Shown here one piece after another: positions 11,970 to 23,172 of a stretch of 64,000 bases of DNA (positions are counted from its first letter, which is position 1; every line of letters starts with the position of its first letter). This DNA comes from Ectobius pallidus (taxonomy: Eukaryota > Arthropoda > Insecta > Blattodea > Ectobiidae). The translations under genes were made by a program, and so were the position numbers. The stretch lies in assembly GCA_964059195.1 (NCBI GenBank), contig CAXKWD010000008.1, positions 43,701,502-43,765,501 on the forward strand, written 5' to 3'. A model generated the notes under the pieces. It was not told the origin of the DNA and did not search any database. It was given only the letters and a program-made list of their open reading frames with translations.

Positions 11970-13121
11970 CGTATGACGTCATAAATATAGAATTTGTTGA
12001 TTCAGCATTATCCGCAGATACATCATTTCATGAATATGAATAAAGAAATTGTGAAATTAACCTTTTGTTTGAAGATACGTTTGAAAAAACTGCTGTCATT
12101 GCGATATATGAGATGTACATCCGGTCTCAAACCTCTCGCTGAATAAATTTTACTCTCAATGTTGAATAAAAATATAAAATGAATTATATTCAAAGTTGAA
12201 ATTTGAGATAAAAATGTACCATCTTCTTAACTCCTTGAGTGACCATCGCTCCATTTCATAATAAATAATTATTTTAAATCTCATGTTAGAACCCAAAGAA
12301 AGGGAGAGAAGGACGATAATCATAGAATGTAATCATGTATGATAGAAAACTGATGACGTTGCGTAATGTCACCCGGTGTGGTATGAGACGCGTGACCTTG
12401 AACATATACTGTTAGGGCTGTAATATGCTTACATGCAAACAACGTTGTACTCACTAACCAAAGTCGAAGTATAATTTTAAATTTCCCACACCTTCTACCA
12501 TTTGTAATTTTCAAATCGTGCGCTTGGTACGCCATATTGAATTCGCAATTTTCAAATTTACCAACAGTATGAATTTTCCAATCCTCCACCTTCTACCAAT
12601 ATACAATTTTAAATGGTTATACATTTTGAAATCCGCCATCTTGAATTATGACGTCAGCATCCCACCAATGACGTGATCAGCCCACCTTCTACCAATATTC
12701 ATATATTAAATTTTCCATCTTCCGCCAATTTAAATTGTAATAGCGTACGCATTCCACCAACTTGAATTTTCAAATCGCCCGCCATCTACCATTTGCCATT
12801 TTTAAATTTGTTAGAGCTTTAAACATTTGTAATTTTTAAATTGAGCGCCATCCGACATATTGAATCATGTGACCACGTAAGTGTGGCAAAACAAAGAGTT
12901 GGTTATAACACGTACGGAATGTAACTCGATACGCAGGAATGCAGAATTTGCTGTCGTTTGACCTTGATCGTTTCCTATTACAGCAATAATGCAAAATCCA
13001 GTATCATAACATCTTGTACAACGTAAAATCGGATTATAAAACGATAAAATCTTGCGTTAGCCGACATGAATTATGACATTTTAAAATAACCATTTTTAAT
13101 CGTGCGTTTGGTCCACCATTT
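11970..13121 (-). repeat. Right arm of the 1.15-kb inverted repeat
   Basis: Reverse-complement partner of 5418-6576. The inner boundary is near 11970, where GACGTCATAAATATAG mirrors the left arm at 6555-6572. The outer end is interrupted at 13121 by the LTR element. Homology to the left arm resumes for about a dozen bases after 23172 (ATTTGCAAACCA). Past that point the two sides diverge. Confidence 0.9.
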
Positions 13122-14422
13122 TGTACCATTATTTTTATTTGAATTTATTTTTCGCGCATAATGGTACATGTTTTTAAGTTTGGTCGCTGGATGGCGCGAC
13201 CTGCTCTGTGGTGTATGCTTTCGCGGGCGTAGGTCCGCTGGCCTCCCCCTCATCCCTTTGCTACAGCCTCCTGGCGAGTGTTTATCTTTTCTGGCATCAG
13301 TTGCGGGCATGGTTTACTTCGGTAATGACGTGTTTTCGTAGTTGCATTTCGTTAGTTTGTTTATATGTAATTTCTTCGGTATTTGTGCTTTCGTTCATGG
13401 GATAATGTAGTCCCAGTGTATCCTGCAGGTTTGCAACAGGTTTTTAGTTTATCTTTCTTGTGTTTTAACTTAGTAATTTCGTAACTGTAGAATTCCCTCT
13501 TTCTGCGCTTGGTAGCTGGTAGCTTCTCCCATTGATTTGATAGTGTATTTTCAGTAGAATCTTCGTAGAAACCATATGTTCTGTCTCCTTTTGCTTGGGT
13601 AGTAATATTTAAAGGGTTAGGTTTATTTGAGTTGCGAGGGATTTCTTAGTAATAGCCAAAGTAGTCGGCGTCATCAAGCTATAACGATGGCGTCTGTTTC
13701 TTTCTCTTCTCCCCTGTGCCTGCTTGCAAACCTGATGTGTCGCGGTCTGGTAAGTCATTTTTAAATTCGTGTTTCTTCAATTATTTTGTTTATTTAGCTT
13801 TGTGCCATGCCCGTTCTCCTGTCGATCGGGATTTTAAAGGCATCCCGATGGCAGTAATGTTTCCCGCCCTTTTGCTAAATTTTGCCCCTTGTTAATGTTT
13901 GCTTGTAGGCCTACATTATATTTTCCCCGGTTTGTTTCGATTCTTTCCTTACAAAATAAAGCCTTCGTCCCTTGTGTCATTTTCCTGGCTAAACCCCTCC
14001 CTTTTTCTATTGTAAAGTCCCCTTTTTCTGTGTGTTAATATTAATTTAAATTTGTTATAATGGTTAGGTTGCTCTTTCACCTTGTGATTTTGATATATAC
14101 AGAATAATTATTTCACCGTAAAGTCCAATTTGTAGGATTATTATTCAAAAGTGTCAATGTAAACAGTGCTGTAAATTACTATTGTTTTTCCATTTCAGGC
14201 TAAACCATTTGTAAACTTAATTCTAATCGTAATATTTTTGGCCTAAATTATACTCTGTTATTGTTGCTGAATCAGGAACTTTTACATTCTGTTTTGTGCC
14301 CCCTCCGGGATGTCCTACTATACCTATGGGTGGGTCCGTTTTCAGGGAATAGGCTAACTTCTCTGGGGTTGGTTTCCCAAGCTTCCTTCCACACATTTCA
14401 TCCCTTAGGGCGGGGTTACAAT
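13122..14422 (+). repeat. 5' LTR
   Basis: The LTR is 1301 bp, starts TGTACC and ends GGGGTTACA. It differs from the 3' LTR at scattered positions (for example TTTTTATTTG against TTTTGATTTG near the start), so the insertion is not recent. A polyadenylation signal AATAAA lies at about 13957 in a context that has become A-rich and lacks the signal in the 3' copy. The divergence has not been counted in full. Confidence 0.92.
13687..14236 (+). other. Putative spliced leader exon and intron inside the LTR
   Basis: An ATG at 13687 opens a 21-codon frame ending exactly at a donor-like site, CTG|GTAAGTC (intron start 13750). A strong acceptor follows at 14198: TTTTTCCATTTCAG|G. Joining the exons keeps the frame open briefly into a hydrophobic stretch. 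The 3' LTR carries the same ATG (22439), an improved donor CAG|GTAAGTC and the same acceptor. Retention of all signals in both LTRs suggests a transcript leader. No product is known, and splicing is inferred from consensus only. Confidence 0.4.
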
Positions 14423-14424
14423 TG

Positions 14425-14443
14425 GTAACGCCCGAGCGTGGTT
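14425..14443 (+). promoter_or_regulatory. Putative primer-binding site
   Basis: Two bases after the 5' LTR comes TGGTAACGCCCGAGCGTGG. It starts with TGG, complementary to a tRNA CCA end, and resembles the lysine-tRNA type site used by many insect Ty3/gypsy-like elements, with extra bases after TGG. The exact tRNA is not established. Confidence 0.6.
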
Positions 14444-15190
14444 ATGTCCACGATGCTCTGTTGTTTTTTCCTCTGAATTAAATACTGGTAGTCTGCAGAG
14501 TGTGCTTTTTGTCATCTTTTCCCTTTTTGTCTATTAACTTAATTAATATATCAGTTTGTAAAGGTTCTTGAATCATTCTACTGAGTTTTGTACTAATGAA
14601 AGATTTTATTTCAGGCACTTGAAGTATTTAAACACTGCTTATTTCAGGCTACTAATATAATCATTTTTTCCAGCATTCATTTTAATTTGTATGGTGTTTA
14701 TAAAAATACTATGTACTGAAAGAAATTTCATGAATTTTGTATAACTGGTTGTAACTGTGATTTCATGTGGTGCCCGGGTGTGCTGGCTGGCGTTCCGATT
14801 GCAACCTATTCTAAGACCTGTGTTGTGATGTTTAGAGTGGTGATACTTTGGCCTGTTGTTACATCAGCTGACAGTTGGTGTCTTGTAAAAGAAGTTCTTT
14901 GAATTGTTGTTAATGCTTCAGTGGATCAACTCTGGCCTGGTGAGTTTTCTCCATCTTATTTATTTTGCTGCCCGTGACTAGTTTAAGCTGATGACCTAGA
15001 TGAGACCAGTGTTTAATATACCCGAATTTAATTTTTTAACAAAAGATGTGTTTGTGCGAGAGTGAAAGTTACCAGATTCAGGCTCATGGAGTAGTGACCA
15101 TTTGGTGGGAGTTTTGACCTGTCTGTTAAAGGTGAGAGCTTCATGGACTCTCCAGGTACCAGGAGGGGACATGTTGTTTGTTGCTTCATA
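14444..15190 (+). other. Internal region of the LTR element, left part, no gene seen
   Basis: No reading frame with recognisable retroviral motifs is present. The sequence is T-rich with several CAGG-type acceptor-like sites. It runs to the poorly defined 3' end of the inserted LINE near 15190. Confidence 0.6.
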
Positions 15191-15560
15191 AATTCATAGA
15201 TTTATTGGACCATTCAGTATATACAATAGGTCAAGTCAGTAAATAAAATTAATTAATACATTAAACATAAGTTAACATGGTGGAGTGGTCTGCTTCAAGA
15301 AACTCCTTAGTCGTATAAAATGGATTCATCAGTAGCCAAGTTTTTGGTGCTCTTGTAAACTTAGTAATAGATAAATTGCGCATTGGGGCAGGTAGCAAAT
15401 TATAAAATGCAATACCAGTAGATGGAAAGCAGTTTAAAGTTTTAGAGAGTCTATGCCTGCTTACATGTATATTCGTGTTGCTTCTAGTTGCATAGTCGTG
15501 TACTTCAATGTTTGTAAGGAAATTACCTTCTCTTTCCTTGATACACACCAGACATTGCAA

Positions 15561-15583
15561 TATATATATATATATATATATAT
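15561..15583. repeat. TA microsatellite inside LINE ORF2
   Basis: A run of about eleven TA units occupies a place where the ORF2 coding sequence would read ILTVINIYI and then CLVCIKE. Expansion of the dinucleotide has shifted the frame. Confidence 0.95.
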
Positions 15584-18053
15584 GTTGATAACAGTCAAGA
15601 TTTGGTTAGCTATAAAAAGAGGTTTGCAATGTACAGTTGCATTGGCATTTGACAAAATTCGCACCGCCTTCTTCTGCAGTTGAAGTACCGTGTGCACTTT
15701 GGTGGAGTGGCCCCACAACCTGGTGCCATATAGGATGTGGGATTGAAAGAACGCAAAGGCCAACATAACGAATTCATATGGGAACTCAACCTTCAATTTT
15801 CTTAGCAAATATAAAACCCTGCTTAGTTTTGTGCAAAGTGCTGCGATGTGATCATTCCAGCAGAGCTCGGAGTCCAGATTAAAACCCAACAGCTTAACTG
15901 AATGGGTTGATACAGCGTCACTGGGAACGTGATTCCTATTTATGGTGAATAGCATTTTTTGAGTTTTTGCCTCATTCAAGACAAGCCCATTTTGTTCAAA
16001 CCACTTAGATGCTTCATTAACAAGATTGTTTGCAGAGGCCACTGCTAAAGTGGGGTCCTTCTGACTCGTGAACACGGTAGTATCATCAGCATAGATTAGT
16101 ACACCCTTGTTTAGCTTACAATCTAGATATTCATAGCAACAATGAAAAAGAAAGGCCCCAGGATGGAGCCCTGCGGCACACCAAGTGTCACTCGTAGGGA
16201 TGCTGACTTCAAACCCTGCCAACTAACGATCTGTGCCATGTCCACTAGATAAGATTGTAGCAATTTCAGAGCACATTCAGTTAAGCCATACTGGGCCAAT
16301 TTCATCAAAAGAATATCATGTGGTATACACTCGAAGGCACGCGACAGATCACATAAAACTGCTGCAGTAGCACACTTTGCCTCCGAGGACTCAATGATAC
16401 TTTGGATTAGAGACTCAACTGCGAGAACTGTGGAGCAGCCTTTCCTGAAGCCAAATTGGGCTGGTGTAAGCAGTTGGTGTTGCTCGAAGTAGTTATATAA
16501 TTGATTAAGTATTAATGCTTCAAAAACTTTAGCGATTACCGGAATTATGGATATTGGTCTATAGCTGGCTACAGAGTCGTGCTGTCCCTTTTTATACACT
16601 GGGACCGTTCTGGAGACTTTGAGCACATCAGGAAACACTCCTTCAGCAAAACAACAGTTCATAAGATAGGCCAGAATAGGAGCGATTAGAACAATTAATC
16701 TTTTAAGAAACACAGGGGACATATCATAAATATCCTTGGTGGTGCTAGACTTGAAACTGTACACAGTCTTAATTATATTGTCCGTGTTAACTGGTTTCCA
16801 CATGAAGGGGTCTTGAATTTGGAGAGGTATATGTTCAACACACCTGTTGACAGAGTCGTTATTATCAATATCACTCACCAAATTCATAACCGAATTCAGA
16901 AAATAATTATTGAACTCATCAGCCGTTGCGAAATCTGTATCTCTTGCAGAGGATTCAGGTATGGATTGCTTTATCAAGCCCCACGCTGTCTTACAGGGAT
17001 TAGGAGAACTCATCACAGATCTAGTCACTGCCTCTTGTTTGGCCACTCTCACCTTGATGCGATACTGCTTTCTGAGAGTTCTCAAGAGATGAGTGAGGTT
17101 AGGATTACTATTTGATAAGTCCCTTGTTAATAGTAAGTGTTTCTTGAGCTCTCTTAATTCAGGGGTGTACCAGAGTTTTATTGGGACTGAGGTCTTTATG
17201 TCCGACATCACTGGCGGAACAGTCCGATCTGTCAGTGGAAAACAGAGATCAAATTTTTCTTTGAAAGCATCAAAGAAGCTATTGAAGGCATCATTGGCTA
17301 ACAGTCCTTGTGCATTTGCGAACCAGAGTTCAGCCTGGCTTGCGACACATTCATAAAACATATCGAGTTTGGCCGCATTATATAAGCCAGTTCTTACAGT
17401 CACCGTTTTATTCACTCGTACAATATTTCGGTCACCCATTGTGCCAAAAGACATCAAGGTGAGCAACACATGATTATGGTCTGCTATTAGGTCCGGTGAT
17501 ACACTCACTTCATATTTCCAGCAGTCAAGATTAGTGAAGAAAGTGTCCATAGACGTCTTGCCCCTGGTGGGTTCCACAATGCTAGCATATAGATTAAAAC
17601 TACGCAGAATGTTAAGAAAAGTGTGCATGTCCCCAGAGGGATAAAGTAAGTCAATGTTGTGATCGGTTCCAGTAATTATCAAAAGTCCTTTAGAGGTCAA
17701 ATAATTTAAGCAAGATTCGAGAAGATTGAAAAATCTTTCAACTAGACCATTGGGTGAACGGTACATTGCCACAACTATTATATTGAAGTCTGGCAATACT
17801 GCTGCAGTGAATTCACCATTCTTCTCCTCAGAATACATACTCCGGCCTAGGCAGGTGTGCCTAATCGAATTTTTAACATAAACAGCAACATCACCGCATG
17901 AATTTCTGCGACTAAAAGAAGCTGCAAGTTTATGATTGAATAAGTTGCTATAAAAACACATCTCTTCCTCGAGGAGCCAGTGTTCACATACACACAAAAC
18001 ATCCAACCTATTATTATCAATTAGTAATTCAAGTTCAGGAACTTTATTCCTTA

Positions 18054-18726
18054 GGCCCGGTATTATAAACAAAGTTGATCTTTAGATTAAGTTAAACCTA
18101 ATCTAAAGTTTAACTCTAGCTGCCGTTTCATAATGTTCTGGTTAAGTTAAACCGTAGTGCAATGGTGTTGGTAGACCTGTTGGCTGAAAAAAGAAGACGA
18201 ATTGGCCTTGGAAATAAAAGAAAAACAATAAGATGTGCTAATTCGCTTGTATTTGTTTGTTTGTATGAAGAGAAGTTGAAGCTAGAAATTTTATTATTAA
18301 AGAAACGGTTAAATGAAAATTGAATTCAGTTTTGCTGAGTATAAGTTTATTTCAATCACAGCTAAAATAAATAGCTATTCGTTGCTCATAAAAATGTTAT
18401 TGTATTAGCATTTGTTTCACAATACAACCTTCTATTTTCTTTCCTTTTCGGAAAGTAAACAAATAGAATTACTTTGAGTTTTGTCTCATCTTCTCGTAGC
18501 ATGTTGTATCCGAAATTGAGCCATAATACTGTCTTATAATCGTGTTTTTATAGCCATTTTCATTAAAATAAGTATTACGTCTTAAACTGTAGGTTAAACG
18601 GTGGAAAAGGTCCAGTTAGGTTAAACTTAAGATTAACTGGTAGTTATCGTTTATAATACGCATAAATCTGAAAAACTAAAGTTTAAACTAAAACTGGAGA
18701 TTAAACCATGATTATAATACCGGCCC
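18054..18726. mobile_element. PIF/Harbinger-type MITE, 673 bp
   Basis: The ends are GGCCCGGTATTATAA at the left and, on the minus strand, GGGCCGGTATTATAA at the right. The 3-bp target duplication TTA lies at 18051-18053 and 18727-18729. A TWA duplication with G-rich termini is the signature of PIF/Harbinger elements. Both ends contain AAGTTTAAACT and GGTTAAAC-like subterminal repeats. No transposase is encoded. Removing it rejoins the start of LINE ORF2 in frame (NVQSL-RNKVPELEL). Confidence 0.9.
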
Positions 18727-18823
18727 TTAATGATTGAACATTTACTGTGCAGAATTTTAGATAACCCGTGTCTTTTTTCTCATGATTTGATTCACTGCTG
18801 CGCATTTCACGTTCACTCTGTAG

Positions 18824-19706
18824 TCAGCTCTGTTCAGTTGTACTCTCCTGGATCTGATTGGGTCTTAATTTCCCGAAGAATTCAGTTAATATGCATCCTT
18901 CCGGCCAGATGTCAGCACTGAACGCATCTTTGAAATCCTGTTCATCGAATTCGATGTGGAAAGACGCATATGAGTCATGTTTGGTCTTCATTTTTATTAC
19001 GCACGGTTTCGGAAACCGTTCGCCGACCAGATTTGCTATGGACAAGGCTGAAGTATCGGGCTCAAGCCTACTAAGGAAGATTGCTTTCTTCTTGGCAGGT
19101 TTAACAATAGCTTTTATGTTGTCAATTTTCTTCGTTCCACATAGAATTTGTTTATCCACTCTTTTTTTTCGCATTTTCTTACGACGTCCACCAAAGTGGC
19201 AGGGTTCACTTCCCCTCCTTCTTTGAGTGTAGCCAATTCAGAGGACAATGAAAAGTTGCTGCACCGTGCGACATCTACATCATTTGGAAGGTTTGCTTCT
19301 GCTGCAGACTTGTGAGGTTGAGTTCTAGATGGCCGTGACTTGTCATTTGAGTTATTTTGTTTAAATTCATTTGATTGAACCAACAATTTTAATTCATCCA
19401 TTTGTTTTTTCCATATCTGCTTTCAGAGTAGATACAGTGGATTGAAAGTTACTTAATTCAGCTGTTACCTGATGTTGAAAGGTTTCGAGATGTTGCAATA
19501 CTTCCAGAGTTTTCCGGCAGCCAATGCAAAGCCATTTCAGGCCTGGGCTCCTTGTAGAGCCGTTAATGAGCTATTTCATTGTCTTTAAGGTCTGTGCAGT
19601 CTGAATGAAAGAACTGATCACAAACTCCATTGCAGTACACACAATTTTCTTTGTTTTTAATCAAATTAGAGCACTTGCCACAAACGGATCCCGTACCTGC
19701 CGCCAT
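18824..19706 (-). pseudogene. LINE ORF1 with PHD finger, broken
   Basis: The frame starts with ATG at 19706 and reads MAAGTGSVCGKCSNLIK. Cysteines and a histidine follow in the spacing of a PHD-type zinc finger (CVYCNGVCDQFFHSDC), then a premature stop near 19566. The middle is shifted between frames (19401-19114). The C-terminal part (19174-18824) carries KTKHDSYASFHIEF and WPEGCILTEFFG, a domain typical of ORF1 proteins of insect Jockey/CR1-like LINEs. Such proteins bind RNA and assist target-primed reverse transcription. The product is not functional as it stands. Confidence 0.82.
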
Positions 19707-19720
19707 CTTGGGTCAAGGCT

Positions 19721-21860
19721 TCTGCTGGTTGTCTAGAAGCTGTGATATGTTTATTGTATATAGTTTGTATATAGTAGCCTATAGTAGTTAGGTTAGGATG
19801 TAAATTTTTGTACAGTGGGTAGGTTAGTTGTGAAATTTATGTGACCGTATAAATGTGTAGGATAGGTAGTAATTTTAAGGCCTAGACCTTGTAAATATTG
19901 AATTTTAACTTCAAGAATAGTGTCAATTAATTATCTGCTGTTCGCCTGTGAAGCCTAGTTGTTCGGCCGCTGCTGGGTTTTCACACTCGATAGGTCAGAT
20001 TAGCTTACTGTCCCGATAGTATCAACTAAATAATGAAATACATGCAGTAAGTCCTGAATTTATGAATTGTAATGGAATTTGAGTGCAGCTACGGCAGTGT
20101 TATTATGAAACTGAATTTTAGGCCTATTGTGAGTAAACTTGGGGACATGACTAGTGTTGATTTCTTTGGTAGCATGTTGTAAGTTGAAGTCTACGGTTAA
20201 TTCTCCTTACGATGCTAGTAGTGGAGTTGTAAGCTCAGTGAAGCTGTGTTATTGATACCCCTTGCATGGAGGCATAGGATGTTAATTTGGTGATATGCAG
20301 TTTATGTTTGTGGATGAGATGGCATAAGGCCACTCCTCCTTGCTGAGGCAGTGGAGTTGAGTTGGCAGCCTGTTTGATACAAGACTGCAGGGCATGGTGT
20401 TTGGAATTTATGCTGCTAAATTAATTGGTCTTGGCCTATGGTTTTTCTCACTTGGTGTAATGCTGCATCATGCATCGAATGGAATTTTAAGTAAAAGTAT
20501 AGTTCATTTTATTAATCGTGAGGTAGTAATTCAGGCATGTTCAAGTTTCATGAATCTTGTCAGATTCTCTGTTCAAGTTTCTAGCTAGCTCACCTAGCAG
20601 TAGTATACAAAGTTCATATAGTAAAGAATAAGTCCAGCAATTTGTTGTAGCTCGTCAGTATTTGATCCACTGAACTGCTTGGGGTAATAGATTTGCGCCA
20701 ACTGGGTAAACCTTTCTAATTTATGTGTATTGATGTTTAATTTTATATCTGTTTTGCAGCCACCTTAAAGTCTGAGGTCCCACATGAGATCTTTTCTAGT
20801 ATTGGTGTAAGATTATGAAAATTTAATTTTTTAACTTCAATAAAGATAAATGTAGTATCAAGAATTTTTCAGGGACTTTAAAACTTGAGAAAATTATAAT
20901 TGGTTAAGTCATTCAAGATAAAGCTAATTTTGTAATTAATACCATGTCAAAAACTTCATGTATTCTTCAGTTAAGAGATTGAGGGAGGAACTTTAATTTA
21001 TTTTCTTCTTTAATTAAGCTTTTAGTACTGCAGAAAGTTAAATTCTAATTTGAATTTGAATTTTAAAGTAACTGTCCTTGTAATTTTTTTAAAATTTTGA
21101 ACCTGTAACTGTGAGTGACCCTACGGGGGAAATTCCTGTTTGAATATTTTTTCTGCCGCTTGATATTGGAATGTTTCAGTGTAGACTCCTGTACTTCTGG
21201 TGGAAATGGTGATGCACGTGCTACTCTCAATGTCTCGGCTCTGAAATGGAGATGTTACCCTCTGGCAGTCGGCTGTGCTGTTTGGTCTGATGGAGGTTTT
21301 TACATGTAAAGAGGATCCTCATAGCACAAACTTCAGACCACAACATGAGTCGCTGCAGGCTGGTTTAGTGAGGACGGTCGCCGGTGAATGTGAGTGTGCT
21401 ACCAATGTGGTAGGCGGGACCGGACGCGATGCCTACCAAATCAAGGTATGACACCGCCTATTATTACTGTGACCCGCCCCTCCTCTTCTGAGTAATTGTG
21501 ACTACGAAGTCAATATTCAGTCTCCTGGCCAGAGACAGCAAGTTGGCTTGTTTTGGATTTTGAGGGATTAGTCCAAGCTCAGTGTTCCCTGCCTGACAAG
21601 TTGTAACAGGTATTTGCTGCCGTGTGAATCAAGTTATGAAGTGTCAAGAAAAATTTCAGAGCATGAAGCAAAACAGTGTCTTCGATTTTGAAACTCGAGT
21701 GCATGTGTTATCCCATTTTCCTACCAGACTGTTCTTTTATTTGTAATCTGCATTATTTTTTTTAATTCACCAGGATCAATGTGTATTTTGGTTAAAGTCT
21801 CTTCTTCCCTCATTCTATTTAAATGTTTCTTCAAATTTAAAACCCTTGGTTTTTCGTTTA
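19721..21860 (+). other. Internal region of the LTR element, right part, no gene seen
   Basis: About 2.1 kb without a convincing frame. The longest frames are 60-70 codons and carry no retroelement motif. A few GC-richer patches occur at 21320-21480. The region is needed only as template sequence between the two LTRs. Confidence 0.65.
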
Positions 21861-21872
21861 GGGGGTGGTGGT
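21861..21872 (+). promoter_or_regulatory. Polypurine-tract-like sequence before the 3' LTR
   Basis: GGGGGTGGTGGT lies directly before the TGTACC start of the 3' LTR. It is G-rich with three T interruptions, in the place where plus-strand synthesis would be primed. It supports the plus orientation of the element. Confidence 0.5.
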
Positions 21873-23172
21873 TGTACCATTATTTTGATTTGAATTTATT
21901 TTTCGCGCATAATGGTACATGTTTTTAAGTTTGGTCGCTGGATGGCGCGACCTGCTCTGTGGTGTATGCTTTCGCGGGCGTAAGTCCGCTGGCCTCCCCC
22001 TCATCCCTTTGCTACAGCCTCCTGGCGAGTGTTTATCTTTTCTGGCATCAGTTGCGGGCATGGTTTACTTCGGTAATGACGTGTTTTCGTAGTTGCATTT
22101 CGTTAGTTTGTTCATATGTAATTTCTTCGGTATTTGTGCTTTCGTTCATGGGATAATGTAGTCCCAGTGTATCCTGCAGGTTTGCAACAGGTTTTTAGTT
22201 TATCTTTCTTGTGTTTTACCTTAGTAATTATGTAACTGTAGAATTCCCTCTTTCTGCGCTTGGTAGCTGATAGCTTCTCGGATTGATTTGATAGTGTATT
22301 TTCAGTAGAATCTTCGTAGAAACCATATGTTCTGTCTCCTTTTGCTTGGGTAGTAATATTTAAAGGGTTTTCTGTTTATTTGAGTTGCGGGGGGTTTCTT
22401 AGTAATAGCCTAAGTAGTCGGCGTCATCAAGCTATAATGATGGCGTCTGTTTCTTTCTCTTCTCCCCTGTGCCTGCTTGGAAACCTGATGTGTCGCGGTC
22501 AGGTAAGTCATTTTTAAATTCGTGTTTCTTCAATTATTTTGTTTATTTAGTTTTGTGCCATCCCCGTTCTCCTGTCGATCGGGATTTTAAAGGCATCCCG
22601 ATGGCAGTAATGTTTCCCGTCTTTTACTAAATTTTGCCCCTTGTCAATGTTTGTTTGTAGGCCTACATTATATTTTCCCCGGTTTGTTTCGATTCTTTCC
22701 TTACAAAAAAAACCCCATCGTCCCTTGTATCATTTTACTGACTAAACCCCTCCCTTTTTCTATTGTAAAGTCCCCTTTTTCTGTGTGTTAATATTAATTT
22801 AAATTTGTTATAATGGTTAGGTTGCTCTTTCACCTTGTGATTTTGATATATACAGAATAATTATTTCACCGTAAAGTCCAATTTGTAGGATTATTATTCA
22901 AAAGTGTCAATGTAAACAGTGCTGTAAATTATTATTGTTTTTCCATTTCAGGCTAAACCATTTGTAAACTTAATTATAATCGTAATATTTTGGCCTAAAT
23001 TATACTCTGTTATTGTTGTTGAATCAGGAACTTTTACAATCTGTTTTGTGCCCCCTCCGGGATGTCCTACTATACCTATGGGTGGGCCCGTTTTCAGGGA
23101 ATAGGCTAACTTCTCTGGGGTTGGTTTCCCAAGCTTCCTTCCACACATTTCTTCCCTTAGGGCGGGGTTACA
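21873..23172 (+). repeat. 3' LTR
   Basis: 1300 bp, starting TGTACC and ending GTTACA, partner of 13122-14422. Differences include substitutions, a lost AATAAA, and one T fewer in the run after the putative splice acceptor, which lets the downstream frame continue further in this copy. ATTT directly after the LTR end is the second copy of the target duplication. Confidence 0.92.

Larger units (their letters stand above)
15261..18790 (-). pseudogene. LINE ORF2: endonuclease plus reverse transcriptase, broken
   Basis: The protein would nick target DNA and copy the LINE RNA. Read on the minus strand, 18790-18727 gives LKFCTVNVQSL. It continues across the MITE at about 18050 with RNKVPELELLIDNN, the start of an APE-type endonuclease; a degenerate catalytic motif ITGTDHNIDLL lies near 17670. 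The reverse transcriptase follows: YRPISIIPVIAKVFE, AQFGFRKGCST, CDLSRAFECIPHD and GVPQGSILGP, up to about 16130. A frameshift then moves to a second frame with the catalytic YADDTTVF. That frame runs into a TA microsatellite, after which a third frame gives the C-terminus (NIHVSRHRLS to EFLEADHS, ending 15261). About 930 residues in the intact state is an estimate. Confidence 0.88.
15190..19720 (-). mobile_element. LINE with PHD-type ORF1 (Jockey/CR1-like group), inserted in the LTR element
   Basis: Read on the minus strand, the element has a PHD-finger ORF1, an endonuclease/reverse transcriptase ORF2, and a 3' end near 15190 with AATAAATCTATGAATTTATG. That is a short-repeat tail rather than poly(A), as in CR1/Jockey-related elements. 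It is interrupted by a MITE at 18054-18726. Frameshifts, an early stop in ORF1 and a microsatellite expansion in ORF2 make it inactive. I could not define a TSD. The 5' limit is set just upstream of the ORF1 start at 19706. Confidence 0.85.
13122..23172 (+). mobile_element. LTR retrotransposon without gag-pol (LARD-like), 10.05 kb
   Basis: Two direct repeats of about 1.3 kb begin TGTACC and end GTTACA. They enclose an internal region with a primer-binding-like site after the 5' LTR and a purine-rich tract before the 3' LTR, so the element reads on the plus strand. The target duplication is ATTT (13118-13121 and 23173-23176). The unoccupied target is preserved in the left inverted arm at 5426-5429. 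Apart from a LINE inserted in opposite orientation, the internal sequence carries no gag, protease, reverse transcriptase or integrase frame. It would need proteins from another element. Confidence 0.9.

Noticed and set aside
13071..13310. Frames shared by the two LTRs, such as the minus-strand frame with HPATKLKNMYHYARKINSN (also at 21858-22061)
   Set aside because: Present twice only because LTRs are duplicated; no known domain, and the reading lies antisense to the element.
14411..14470. Considered the two 1.3-kb direct repeats as a simple segmental duplication
   Set aside because: TGT..ACA ends, a 4-bp TSD, a primer-site-like sequence and a purine tract together indicate LTRs.
16813..17356. 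Plus-strand frames of 60-100 codons
   Set aside because: They lie antisense to the recognisable LINE ORF2.
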